The position numbers were made by a program, and so were the translations under genes. A stretch of DNA of 64,000 bases from ZC4RG30 sp039932715 (GTDB taxonomy: Bacteria; Pseudomonadota; Gammaproteobacteria; Steroidobacterales; Steroidobacteraceae). Below, piece after piece: positions 42,965 through 51,245 of this stretch. The stretch is taken from the NCBI GenBank assembly GCA_039932715.1, contig JBDTPN010000010.1, forward strand, positions 1-64,000, given 5' to 3'. The notes beneath the pieces were generated by a model. That model saw nothing but the letters and a program-made list of their open reading frames with translations. It ran no database searches and was not told the origin of the DNA. Position 1 is the stretch's first letter. Every line of letters begins with the position of its first letter.

Positions 42965-43645
42965 ATGAAGCTGGCCATTGCCGCCGCCTGTCTCAGCCTG
43001 GCTTTTGCCCAGTCCCTCAGCGCCACCCCTTCGGACCTGGTCGCAGCGCTGGTCCGGGCGGCGCCTGGCATCAATCCCGACGTCGTCACCATGGCAGTGG
43101 AATCGCTCAATTGCGCCACCAGTTCCCAGGCGCCAGCCCCGCCTGGCGCATCACGTCGGCTTGCCGTCATCGACTACTCGCTGCCGTCGGCACAGCCGCG
43201 CCTCTGGGTCTTCGATCTGCAGACATTGAAGGCGTTGCTGGTTGAGCGCGTGGCCCATGGACGTGATTCCGGCGACAACATCAGCACCCGTTTTTCAAAT
43301 CTTCCTGGCAGTCACCAGTCCAGCCTCGGTCTTTACCGGACCAGTGATACCTACATGGGGCACAACGGCTATTCGCTGCGCCTCGACGGACTGGAACCCG
43401 GATTCAACGACCGTGCGCGCGAACGCGCCATCGTGATCCATGGCGCGTCGTATGTCAGTGACAAGACCATCAGCCTGCGCGGGGGAGTGGGGCGCAGCTG
43501 GGGATGTCCTGCCGTCAGAACGCAGATTGCGCGATCGCTGATCGACGCCATCAAGGGCGGGCAATACCTGTTCGCGTATTACCCGGATGCACAGTGGCTG
43601 CAGCACTCGCCGCTACGCAGTTGCCCGCTGGTGGCGCGCCGCTAA
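42965..43645 (+). CDS. Murein L,D-transpeptidase catalytic domain family protein (YkuD_2-like)
   Basis: 226 residues with signal peptide (about 1-20, LSAT). The catalytic domain (about 60-215) has LAVIDYSLPSAQPRLWVFDL, HGRDSG, SSLGLYRT, the conserved His in AIVIHGASYVS and the Cys nucleophile in SWGCPAV (about 177-183), the SxGCxA signature of L,D-transpeptidases. It acts in the periplasm on peptidoglycan, either crosslinking peptides or attaching proteins. The subfamily is the short murein L,D-transpeptidase group. Its stop overlaps the convergent stop of the small membrane protein at 43642 by a few bases. Confidence 0.92.
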   Translation: MKLAIAAACLSLAFAQSLSATPSDLVAALVRAAPGINPDVVTMAVESLNCATSSQAPAPPGASRRLAVIDYSLPSAQPRLWVFDLQTLKALLVERVAHGRDSGDNISTRFSNLPGSHQSSLGLYRTSDTYMGHNGYSLRLDGLEPGFNDRARERAIVIHGASYVSDKTISLRGGVGRSWGCPAVRTQIARSLIDAIKGGQYLFAYYPDAQWLQHSPLRSCPLVARR

Positions 43646-43995
43646 TACACTTGCGTAAGCGTGCGACGGGTCAGCCACAAACCAGTGATGCCCAGCGCGA
43701 TGCCGCCAGCCCAGCTGACCAGGTTGGGAAACTGCATGACGGTGGTCCATGGGACCACCCAGGCCATCAGTCCCGCCACGAAAAATGCGGCAGTGACCAT
43801 CAGCGCTGCATCGGACAGCTGTTGCAGCAGGTTACCCGCCTGTACCAACGCGGCGGGCACCACAGGCTGCAACGATTGACGCGCGGCTGCTGCCGCCAAT
43901 CGCGACGCGAAATCCGCCGGTGGCTGCCACTGCGGCAGGCGACCAAGCGAAGAGTCGATGCGCTTATCCAGTTGATCGGGTTGCAAGTCGCTCAT
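43642..43995 (-). CDS. Small membrane protein, putative anti-sigma factor
   Basis: 117 residues. A short cytoplasmic N-terminus (DQLDKRIDSSLGRLPQWQPPADFASRLAAAAA) is followed by two hydrophobic helices at about 62-82 and 89-108. The start overlaps the sigma factor stop by four bases (ATGA). The N-terminal helix plus membrane domain suits an anti-sigma factor that would hold the ECF sigma at the membrane. No ZAS motif is visible, so the role is inferred from position. Confidence 0.7.
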   Translation of the reverse strand: MSDLQPDQLDKRIDSSLGRLPQWQPPADFASRLAAAAARQSLQPVVPAALVQAGNLLQQLSDAALMVTAAFFVAGLMAWVVPWTTVMQFPNLVSWAGGIALGITGLWLTRRTLTQVY

Positions 43996-44528
43996 GGCGT
44001 TGCCTCCAGTCGTTCGCGCAACATCTGTTTGCCGCGGAACACATTCGTCTTCACTGTGCCCACTGGAATCCCGAGCATGGTGGCGATGGTCGCATAGTCG
44101 AGCCCGTCAATGGCCGCGTAGACCAGGGGCAGCCGGTACTTCTCCGGCAGCCCTGACAGTGCGGCGCGCACCATTTCATCCGTGGCGTCGCGGTCGGCTT
44201 CCTGTTCGATGTTGGCCGGGTCAGCCGCATCGTGTTCTTCATGCACCAGGATCGGGGCCCGCTGGCTGCGACGCAGTTCGTCCACGGCAACACGCTGGGC
44301 AATGGTGCATATCCACGTGGATAATTTGGCGCGACCTTCGAAGTCCGGCAATGAACGAAATACGCGCAGGAAAGTTTCCTGCAGCAAGTCTTCCACCAGG
44401 TCGCGGCGCCCGATGGTGCGCAGGATGATGGTGCCGGCCATGCGTCCATACTGCTCCACCAGTTGGCGACAGGCGACCGGTTCGCCCGCGGCGCAGCGAC
44501 GCAGCCATTGTTGTGGGTCGGCATTCAA
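43992..44528 (-). CDS. ECF-type RNA polymerase sigma factor
   Basis: 178 residues. Region 2 (about 20-85) has LVEDLLQETFLRVFRSLPDFEGRAKLSTW and TIAQRVAVDELRR, and region 4 (about 120-175) has LSGLPEKYRLPLVYAAIDGL and YATIATMLGIPVGTVKTNVFRGK, normal ECF layout. The start appears to be TTG at 44528 with AAGGA upstream; the nearby ATG (44524) is out of frame. Use of TTG would lower translation. It is coupled to the small membrane protein behind it and divergent from the DUF6249 gene, a possible target. Confidence 0.95.
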   Translation of the reverse strand: MNADPQQWLRRCAAGEPVACRQLVEQYGRMAGTIILRTIGRRDLVEDLLQETFLRVFRSLPDFEGRAKLSTWICTIAQRVAVDELRRSQRAPILVHEEHDAADPANIEQEADRDATDEMVRAALSGLPEKYRLPLVYAAIDGLDYATIATMLGIPVGTVKTNVFRGKQMLRERLEATP

Positions 44529-44672
44529 TCGGGGTCCTTGCGGGTCAGATATCCATTAGACGGAGGTTCATGGCTGGCGGTTTCACGATTCTTGTTGAAA
44601 CCCAAAGGTGCACCCAGCGTCTCATCTGCATACGAACATCATGTTCGCCATACACGCAACAGGAGAACAGTC

Positions 44673-45092
44673 ATGAGTGACGGATTCAGCCCCGGGATCC
44701 TTATTCCCATCGTCGCCATTGCCGGTAGTTTCGCGATCCCGATCGTGGCCATTTTCATGGATTACAAGCGCCGCAGGCTGCACTCCGAGGAGCGTCGCGC
44801 CATGATCGAAAAGGGCATGGTGCCACCCGTCGTGGATGAAAATGCAAACACCTGGGGGCAACGCCCTCGCGACCTGGCTTCCCAGCGTGAGCGCAGCCTG
44901 CGTTCGGGGATCATCATGTTGATGCTGGGGGTTGGCCTCGCCGTGGCCTTCTGGGTGCAGTTGAACTACGGATCGGACGACTTCGCGCGGCATGTGCCCA
45001 GATGGGGCCTGGCCATGGCCGCTGCCATTGTCGGTTTTCTGGGCCTTGGCAATCTCATCTACTATGCGGTGACGGGAAAGAAAGAAGTCTGA
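44673..45092 (+). CDS. DUF6249 membrane protein
   Basis: 139 residues. One transmembrane helix at about 7-29 (PGILIPIVAIAGSFAIPIV) and a basic charged loop, DYKRRRLHSEERRAMIEKGMVPP, are the DUF6249 hallmarks. Two more helices follow at about 78-97 and 108-128. Function is unknown; such genes are frequently next to ECF sigma/anti-sigma pairs, as here. ATG at 44673 has AGGAG upstream. Longer readings from 44463 run through the sigma gene region. Confidence 0.85.
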   Translation: MSDGFSPGILIPIVAIAGSFAIPIVAIFMDYKRRRLHSEERRAMIEKGMVPPVVDENANTWGQRPRDLASQRERSLRSGIIMLMLGVGLAVAFWVQLNYGSDDFARHVPRWGLAMAAAIVGFLGLGNLIYYAVTGKKEV

Positions 45093-45114
45093 GGCTCGCG
45101 CAAATGGTTCGAGA

Positions 45115-46212
45115 ATGACGCACGCTGCGATCATCGGCTGGGGGAAGTGTCTGCCCCCGGCCGTCCTGACTAACGCCGATCTGGCGACATTTCTCGATAC
45201 CAGTAATGAATGGATCACGACCCGCACCGGGATCCTTGAGCGGCGGATCTCGCACGTGGGCCTTGGCGAATTGGCATTCGTTGCCGCGCAGCGAGCGCTG
45301 GCTGCAGCGGGCCTTGCGGCCGCCGATATCGATCTCATTGTATTCGGCACTACCAGTCATGAAGACCAGGCGCCCAACCAAGCCTCGGGCCTGCAAAAAC
45401 AGCTGGGCGCGAAGAACGCGGCATCAATGGATGTCAACACGGCATGCACGAGCTTCCTCTATTCGTTGAGCACCGCAAATGCACTGATACGCACGGGCAC
45501 GGTGCGTACTGCACTGGTGATCGGCGGAGAGGTCATCAGTCGCTTCATGGACTGGCGCAATCGCAATGTGGCGGTGCTGTTCGGGGATGGCTGTGCGGCG
45601 TTGGTACTGCAGGCCACCGCTGGCGAGGAGGGCGTGCTTGCAGAAAAGCTTGGCTGCGATGTCGACGGCCGAGATGCACTGGTGATTGAAGGCATGGGTT
45701 GCCGCTATGCCGACTTGCAGCGGCGCTACGGCGACACGCGTTGGGTGTTTGAAGGCCAGGAGATCTTCAAGCGCGCCGTCACCTGCATGGGCCACGCCGC
45801 CGCGGCCGTCATGGCCGCATGTGAGTTCACGGCAGATGATATCGACCTGGTAGTGCCACACCAGGCCAACCTGCGCATCATTGAGGCGGTGGCAAAGCGC
45901 GCAGGTATTCCCATGCAGCGCGTGTTCGTCAACGTGCAACGCTACGGCAACATGTCCGCAGGGACGGTGCCGGTGGCGTTGGTGGAAGCGCTGGAAGAAG
46001 GGCGGTTGCAACCAGCAGCGACATTGCTGCTACCGGCCTTTGGCGCCGGTCTGACATGGTGTGCGCACGTGGTGCGATGGGGCAGCCGTGTTACCCCTGT
46101 TGGCTATTCCGACGCGCAGTTGCCACCCTGTGAAAGCACCGCATTGGAAATAGTGCTCGGTTTGATGGCGCGTCGTGATGGTGCGCCATCAAACCTGCAG
46201 GGAGCTATTTGA
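45115..46212 (+). CDS. 3-oxoacyl-ACP synthase III family protein (FabH-like)
   Basis: 365 residues of KAS III fold. Catalytic residues are in place: Cys in VNTACTSFLYS (about 112), His in VVPHQANLR (about 247) and Asn in RYGNMSAGT (about 280). It would condense an acyl-CoA with malonyl-ACP. The protein is about 45 residues longer than E. coli FabH; the C-terminal extension after VVRWG is unassigned and its DNA contains a terminator-like hairpin. No other fatty-acid genes adjoin, so it may be a paralogue for a special substrate. ATG at 45115 is used. It lies 22 bases after DUF6249 and its end overlaps the convergent lipoprotein gene by eight bases. Confidence 0.9.
   Translation: MTHAAIIGWGKCLPPAVLTNADLATFLDTSNEWITTRTGILERRISHVGLGELAFVAAQRALAAAGLAAADIDLIVFGTTSHEDQAPNQASGLQKQLGAKNAASMDVNTACTSFLYSLSTANALIRTGTVRTALVIGGEVISRFMDWRNRNVAVLFGDGCAALVLQATAGEEGVLAEKLGCDVDGRDALVIEGMGCRYADLQRRYGDTRWVFEGQEIFKRAVTCMGHAAAAVMAACEFTADDIDLVVPHQANLRIIEAVAKRAGIPMQRVFVNVQRYGNMSAGTVPVALVEALEEGRLQPAATLLLPAFGAGLTWCAHVVRWGSRVTPVGYSDAQLPPCESTALEIVLGLMARRDGAPSNLQGAI
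46161..46193. terminator. Long hairpin inside the 3' end of the KAS III gene
   Basis: TTTGATGGCGC (46161-46171) and GCGCCATCAAA (46183-46193) give an 11-bp perfect stem with an 11-base loop; A/T runs end both arms. It may terminate both convergent transcripts. Confidence 0.55.
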
Positions 46213-47092
46213 CCTGGACCCTCAGCGCCTCTGCCAGCACCACACCAATTTCGGTTCCTGAAGGCAGTTTGACCTCCGAACCGGTTTTCTTGGCCGCGAG
46301 AGTGCCGGCACCGGCGCCGAGTAGTCCGCCAATAATGGTGCCGCTGGACTTGTTGTTGGTCTGGTGACCCAGGATGGCGCCAGCTGCAGCACCGCCCACA
46401 ATCTTGGCAGTGTCCTGGCCTTTTTCACTCTTGCCCGTGCTGGTGAAATCACCACTGATTGGCTGCGTGTGGCCACCGGGGTATTCGAGGGAGCTGAAAT
46501 GCAGACTGATGGCGGGCACGGCACCGATCTTGTCACTGCCTGAAATGACATTGGTGACCTGTCCCACCAGAATGGTGCCTGAGGGGATGGCAACCTTGCC
46601 TTCCGCCATCACGTCACTGGTCAGTCGAGCGCGGAAACTGTCACCCACTTTGGCGGACTTGGTGCTCACATCCGAGGCAAGTGCAGCGTTTAGCTGGGTG
46701 CCGCTGGAAACAGTGACATTCCTCGGTACAGGTCTGGAGTTGACCACAGGGGCGGCCACGGGTGCAGCGGCGACTGGGCGTGTCACTGGCTTTGCAGCCT
46801 TCGCCGCGGCTGCACTCCTGCTAACCGAAGCCTCGCGCGCAGCCAGTTCTGCTTCCTTGGCCTTCAATTCCGACTGCTGCAGTGCATATTGCGCTTCGCG
46901 CGCTGCTGCGACGGAAGCTGCGTCGGCTTCAGCCTGCTTGCGCGTGGCATCTTCGGCGGCGGCGGCGGCAGTCTGTGCTGCTGTTGCGGCATCTGCGGCC
47001 ACGGTATCCGCCGCACTCGGCGCATTGGCGTTTCCGCAGGCGGTCAGAATGGTTCCTGATACAACCAACGCAAGCACTGGTTTCAAATACAT
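46205..47092 (-). CDS. Lipoprotein with coiled coil and glycine-zipper segment
   Basis: 295 residues. Lipobox LTAC at about 17-20. An Ala-rich coiled coil spans about 25-95 (AEDATRKQAEADAASVAAAREAQ split, LKAKEAELAAREA). A beta domain at about 130-215 follows (LNAALASDVSTKSAKVGDSFRA, EGKVAIPSGTILVGQV). A glycine-zipper hairpin at about 240-275 (GGAAAGAILGHQT, GTIIGGLLGAGAGTLAA) and a last strand complete it. Probably anchored at the inner face of the outer membrane. ATG at 47092 is preceded by GGAGGAG, so it is preferred over 47125. Its 3' end overlaps the KAS III gene. Confidence 0.8.
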   Translation of the reverse strand: MYLKPVLALVVSGTILTACGNANAPSAADTVAADAATAAQTAAAAAEDATRKQAEADAASVAAAREAQYALQQSELKAKEAELAAREASVSRSAAAAKAAKPVTRPVAAAPVAAPVVNSRPVPRNVTVSSGTQLNAALASDVSTKSAKVGDSFRARLTSDVMAEGKVAIPSGTILVGQVTNVISGSDKIGAVPAISLHFSSLEYPGGHTQPISGDFTSTGKSEKGQDTAKIVGGAAAGAILGHQTNNKSSGTIIGGLLGAGAGTLAAKKTGSEVKLPSGTEIGVVLAEALRVQVK

Positions 47093-47195
47093 GAGCTTCT
47101 CCTCCGGCATTCCGGTTCGTCGCATTATCCCTTAGTGCTAACCCTAGGGGCTACAGTCAGGCGACTACAGGGGACGTAGGACGAATCCCGCGGCC

Positions 47196-49160
47196 TCACG
47201 CATGGCCCGGACTGGCGGGTTTGCCCCGCGCAAGCGGAAACGTCTGATTGTCCGTACTCGTTTCATCGCCCGACACGCGATTGCGGCCAGCGGCCTTGGC
47301 GCGATACAACGCCATGTCCGCGCGTTGCAGTATGGTGCTGACAGAATCCCCGGTGCGCGAAATCGTGATGCCGATGCTGACCGTCAACGCCCGCAGTTCG
47401 GGAACCAGCACGCTAATGTCTGCATCCTTGGCAGCTATGCGCAGTGCCTCGGCACGCGCCAGTGCGGTGCGCACGTCGGCACCAGGCAGGACAATCAGGA
47501 ATTCCTCGCCGCCGATGCGGCCGAAAAATTCAGGCGGCCGCAATGAGGAGCGCATTACCCCGGCGATGAGCTGCAGCACTCGATCACCTGTGGCGTGCCC
47601 GAAACTATCGTTGATCAACTTGAAATGATCAATGTCGACTACCAGCACTGCGGTGCTTCCCCGGGGGTTGGCCTGCAGGCACTGCGGCAACAGCGACAAC
47701 ACGGAACGCCTGTTGGGCACGCCGGTGAGGTCGTCTGTCAGGGCCAGTTTCTGCATGCGCCGGGAATTGCGATTGTGGCGCAGCGCAATGGTGGCCAGCA
47801 GGACAGTAAGCATTGTGGCCAGGCCAATCACGATGTACTGCAGGATGCCGGCCCGCTGCGATTGCTCAAGTGCCCGCTGGTTGGCTTCGCGCTCGCGCAG
47901 CAGTGCCTGGTATTCCTTTTCACGGCGCGCTGTATCGAATTCGAACTTCAACGTGGAGAACTGCTCGTCGATTTGGTTGCGCAACAGGCGCTCGGTGTTG
48001 GCCTTGGCAGCCTCCTGCCACTGGAATGCCCGTCGCCAGTCGCCCAGGTCCGCGTCGACGCTGGCCAGCTGCTCATACACAGCAATCAGTTCGCTCAGAG
48101 CTCCGGCATCGCGCATCACCTCCAGCGCCGACATGAGTTGGGTTCGAGCCGCGGGCAGCCGGTTGAGCGCATGCAGGGAGATGCCGCGCGCCAATGCAAT
48201 CAAGGCCCCCAGTCGCGCGTCAGGTAGCGGTTTCTGCAATTCAGAGGCGCCGTCGAGTAGCTGCAGTGCACGCTGCGGATCGCCACGTCCCTGGGCAGTG
48301 GCAGCCAGGCCGCGCAGTGCGTAGGCCTCGCCACGTGCGTATTGCAATTCCGTGCTCAGTTGCAGTGACGCTTCATATGCCTTGGCCGCTTCTGTCCAGT
48401 CCCCTTGCTTTTCCAGGACGCGCCCGATGCTGTGCTGGGTCACCAGCTGATCGCTGCGCATGCCAGCGGTGCGCTGTTGCTGCAGGTTCTCGCGAAAGAT
48501 GGTGAGTGCCTGGCTGAGATCGCCCATGCGCATGTAGGTCGTGGCGATGCTGCTGACAGTGGTCATGGCCTGCGTGCCCATGCCCAGCTTTTCATACAGC
48601 CGCTGTGCCTGGCGCAGGTCGTCGAGTCCCTCGGCGTAACGGCCCTGCATGCAACGCAGGTATCCGCGGTAGTGAAGTGCGCCCGCCAGCATTTCGTCGT
48701 CGGGGCTCGACCTCGCCGTCGAAACGGCCTGTTCGTACAGAGCGAGGGCTTCAACATTCGAGCCACGTCGCTCCTGCAATCCGCCGCGACAGGTCAGGAG
48801 GCCGGCGCGAAGGCTTGCATTGGCCAGCCTGGGCAACAGCGACTGCATGGTGGCGATCTGTGCTTCGGTGGCACTGGCGTCGCGGTCGGTGTAGTAGCCA
48901 CACAGCACCAGGCGAGCCCGCATCTCGAGATCCGGATCGGGGTTTGCAATCAACGCCTGCAGGGCTTCCTCGGCATCGCGTCGCGATTGCTCACTATCCG
49001 AGCGCTGTGCGGCGGTGGCGCGCTCGATCATCTGGGCGATGGGAGTTGAACTGGAGGTGCGAGGGAGCTGCGCTGCTGCCAGCGTCGACGCCGCGACAAT
49101 CGCCAGTAGCGCGACGGCGAAGATCCTGCCTGAATTGCCCTGCCTGGGCCGCGTGTCCAT
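47196..49160 (-). CDS. TPR-repeat membrane diguanylate cyclase (GGDEF)
   Basis: 654 residues. Signal or anchor at about 12-30, tetratricopeptide repeats at about 100-370 (for example LYEKLGMGTQAMTTVSSIAT and WTEAAKAYEASLQLS), a coiled coil (about 385-435), a transmembrane helix (about 437-457), and a cytoplasmic GGDEF domain (about 475-630). The domain has LTGVPNRRS, VDIDHFKLINDSFGH and the active-site RIGGEEFLIV. GGEEF is a functional variant, so it should make c-di-GMP. No I-site RxxD at the usual place was confirmed. The periplasmic TPR region probably senses a signal or partner. It is divergent from the oxygenase operon at 49303. Confidence 0.93.
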   Translation of the reverse strand: MDTRPRQGNSGRIFAVALLAIVAASTLAAAQLPRTSSSTPIAQMIERATAAQRSDSEQSRRDAEEALQALIANPDPDLEMRARLVLCGYYTDRDASATEAQIATMQSLLPRLANASLRAGLLTCRGGLQERRGSNVEALALYEQAVSTARSSPDDEMLAGALHYRGYLRCMQGRYAEGLDDLRQAQRLYEKLGMGTQAMTTVSSIATTYMRMGDLSQALTIFRENLQQQRTAGMRSDQLVTQHSIGRVLEKQGDWTEAAKAYEASLQLSTELQYARGEAYALRGLAATAQGRGDPQRALQLLDGASELQKPLPDARLGALIALARGISLHALNRLPAARTQLMSALEVMRDAGALSELIAVYEQLASVDADLGDWRRAFQWQEAAKANTERLLRNQIDEQFSTLKFEFDTARREKEYQALLREREANQRALEQSQRAGILQYIVIGLATMLTVLLATIALRHNRNSRRMQKLALTDDLTGVPNRRSVLSLLPQCLQANPRGSTAVLVVDIDHFKLINDSFGHATGDRVLQLIAGVMRSSLRPPEFFGRIGGEEFLIVLPGADVRTALARAEALRIAAKDADISVLVPELRALTVSIGITISRTGDSVSTILQRADMALYRAKAAGRNRVSGDETSTDNQTFPLARGKPASPGHA

Positions 49161-49302
49161 GCGGGAAAGACTAACATTCGGGCTGCGGGCGCAACTGAGG
49201 CTTACGTCAAGTCAGGTGTCTTTGAGCACTTGCGGATTGACTAAAGTGTCCGAACTGCTGCAGTTTGCACAGTCCGCCGCTGGAAGGCGGCCAGGAGGGG
49301 GT

Positions 49303-50718
49303 ATGGGGATCCATTTTCAGGAATTGCCGCTGTATGCGGGATGGGGCAGGCCACTTCGCACCGAGTCCACGATAGAGGGTCTCGAAGTGGTGGCTGGGGA
49401 AGTGCCCAGCGGTTTGCAGGGTAGCTGGTATCGGGCGGGCCCGGACCGGCAGTATCCACCCATGCTGGACGAAGACGTGTTCATCGACGGCGAGGGAATG
49501 GCACACCTGTTCCGTTTCGACCGCGGCGACGTGTCGTATCGCAGCCGCTGGGTTCGCAGCGCGCGCTTCATTGCCCAGGAGCGCGCTCGCCGTTCGCTGT
49601 TCGGCCGCTATCGCAATCGCTACTCGGATGCCCCAGAAGCCGCGGGCATCAACGGCGGGGCGGCCAATACCCACATGATTTATCACGCCGGACGACTGCT
49701 GGTGCTCAAGGAAGACGATCTACCCTACGAGCTGCACCCGGACACACTGGACACCATTGCGCGCACCGACCTGGGTGGCCAGGTCAGGGCCACGCGCCTC
49801 GCGGCACATCCCAAGATCGACCTGCACACTGGCGAACTGTTGACCTATGCATCCCAGGCGCTGGGAGATGGCAGCAATGACATGGCGGTGTACGAATTCG
49901 CCGCCGATGGCAGGCTGACCAATGAAATGTGGTTCCAGGCGCCGTGGTCGGGGGTCATGCACGATTTCGGCGTTACGCAGGAACACTTCATCCTGCCGTT
50001 CTTTCCGCTGATCACGGACATGAACGTCGTCAAACGCGGTGGCACTTTCTATGAGTGGCACGACGACAAGCAGGTACAGGTGGCAGTGCTGCCGCGCAGA
50101 GGCAAGGCCGATCAGATCCGCTGGTTCCGCGGCCCCAATGCCAGCGCCGGACACATGATGAACGCATTCACCCAAGGGTCGAAGGTGCATCTGGACGTGG
50201 TGCTGTATGACGGCAACTGCTTTCCGTTTTTTGAAACTCCCGATGGGCGGGTTTGCGAGGCGCCACCGCCCATGCTCACGCGCATGACTTTCGACCTTGC
50301 CGGCAAGGATGACAACTACACGCTGCAGCGCCTGTGCCAGCGCCCCGGCGAAATGCCCAAGATCGACGAGCGCTTCATGGGGCGGCCATACACGCAGGGA
50401 TTCATGATCATGGGTCGCGGTCCCGGTGGAACCAGTTCGGTGGGCCGCATCGACGTGACCACCGGTGCTGTGGATTACTGGGAACATGGCGCGAACATCA
50501 CCGTGCAAGAGCCCCAGTTCGTGCCGCGCAGCCCAACCTCAGCGGAATGTGATGGCTGGCTGCTGGTTATCCTCAATCGACTGGATGCAGGCCACAGTGA
50601 GCTGGCGATCTTCGATGCCCTGCAGCTGGCCAAGGGTCCGATGACCCGCCTGCATATCCCCGTGCGGGTGCGCTCCACGTTTCACGGTTCCTGGGTCCCG
50701 CAAGAGGCAATACGATGA
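49303..50718 (+). CDS. Carotenoid/lignostilbene-type oxygenase
   Basis: 471-residue iron oxygenase of the carotenoid-cleavage family, which includes lignostilbene alpha,beta-dioxygenases and apocarotenoid cleavers. It would split a conjugated C=C bond into two carbonyl compounds. The four expected iron-ligand histidines are visible: AAHPK (His 169), MHDFG (His 220), AGHMM (His 284) and TFHGSW (His 461). LQGSWYRAGPDRQY and DGEGMAHLFRF are family landmarks. ATG at 49303 has AGGAGGGGG just upstream. No signal peptide, so cytoplasmic. It opens an operon of five genes with 1-4-base overlaps; the aldehyde products could be handled by the dehydrogenase behind it. The aromatic stilbene versus carotenoid substrate cannot be decided from sequence. 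Confidence 0.9.
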   Translation: MGIHFQELPLYAGWGRPLRTESTIEGLEVVAGEVPSGLQGSWYRAGPDRQYPPMLDEDVFIDGEGMAHLFRFDRGDVSYRSRWVRSARFIAQERARRSLFGRYRNRYSDAPEAAGINGGAANTHMIYHAGRLLVLKEDDLPYELHPDTLDTIARTDLGGQVRATRLAAHPKIDLHTGELLTYASQALGDGSNDMAVYEFAADGRLTNEMWFQAPWSGVMHDFGVTQEHFILPFFPLITDMNVVKRGGTFYEWHDDKQVQVAVLPRRGKADQIRWFRGPNASAGHMMNAFTQGSKVHLDVVLYDGNCFPFFETPDGRVCEAPPPMLTRMTFDLAGKDDNYTLQRLCQRPGEMPKIDERFMGRPYTQGFMIMGRGPGGTSSVGRIDVTTGAVDYWEHGANITVQEPQFVPRSPTSAECDGWLLVILNRLDAGHSELAIFDALQLAKGPMTRLHIPVRVRSTFHGSWVPQEAIR

Positions 50719-51245
50719 GCGCGGTCTGGCCAAACGGCATCCCCGTCACCATGCCGGCACAGGACCGCCTGGACGTCGAAGAGACCTATTCGCGCTACGC
50801 GTGGGGCATCGACCTGGCCATGCCCGAGATGGTGGTGAGCGCATTCACCGAGGACGCGAGCTTCGACCACCTCTGGCAGGGCAAGGTCGTCGGCCACGCG
50901 GCCATCCTCAAGAACATGGAAGACCTGTGGTATTCGCGCCAGCACTGGTGGCTGGGGCGCCAGCACCTCTTTAATCATTTCCTGATGCGACCCACGGAAA
51001 CCGGTGCGCAGGTCAAATGTTTTTTCCAGATCATCCAGTTCAACGTCGACTACGGAACCAGTTTCGTGTTCGGCATCGGCACGCGCGATGACGAGATGCG
51101 CAAGGTCGGTGGCCGCTGGTTGTTCCAGACCCTCAAGGTCAATGCCTGGAGGAGCATGTCAGACGTGCCGTGGAAGGGCGAGGTTGTCATGAAGGATCGC
51201 CCTGGCCCGCCGCCCCCAGTTCAATCGACCAAGGGCAAGAATTGA
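50715..51245 (+). CDS. SnoaL-like/NTF2 family protein in the oxygenase operon
   Basis: 176 residues without a signal. LDVEETYSRYAWGIDLAMPEMVVSAFTEDASFD, split over helix and strand, is the SnoaL_4 opening. HLFNHFLM, FFQIIQFNVDYG and GRWLFQTLKVNAW follow. The family includes scytalone dehydratase-like and hydratase enzymes, and Tyr, Asp and His residues of that pocket are partly present (YSRYAWGID, RQHLFNHF). It may hydrate or dehydrate an oxygenase product. The start overlaps the oxygenase stop (ATGA) and the stop overlaps the next start (TGATG). Confidence 0.85.
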   Translation: MSAVWPNGIPVTMPAQDRLDVEETYSRYAWGIDLAMPEMVVSAFTEDASFDHLWQGKVVGHAAILKNMEDLWYSRQHWWLGRQHLFNHFLMRPTETGAQVKCFFQIIQFNVDYGTSFVFGIGTRDDEMRKVGGRWLFQTLKVNAWRSMSDVPWKGEVVMKDRPGPPPPVQSTKGKN

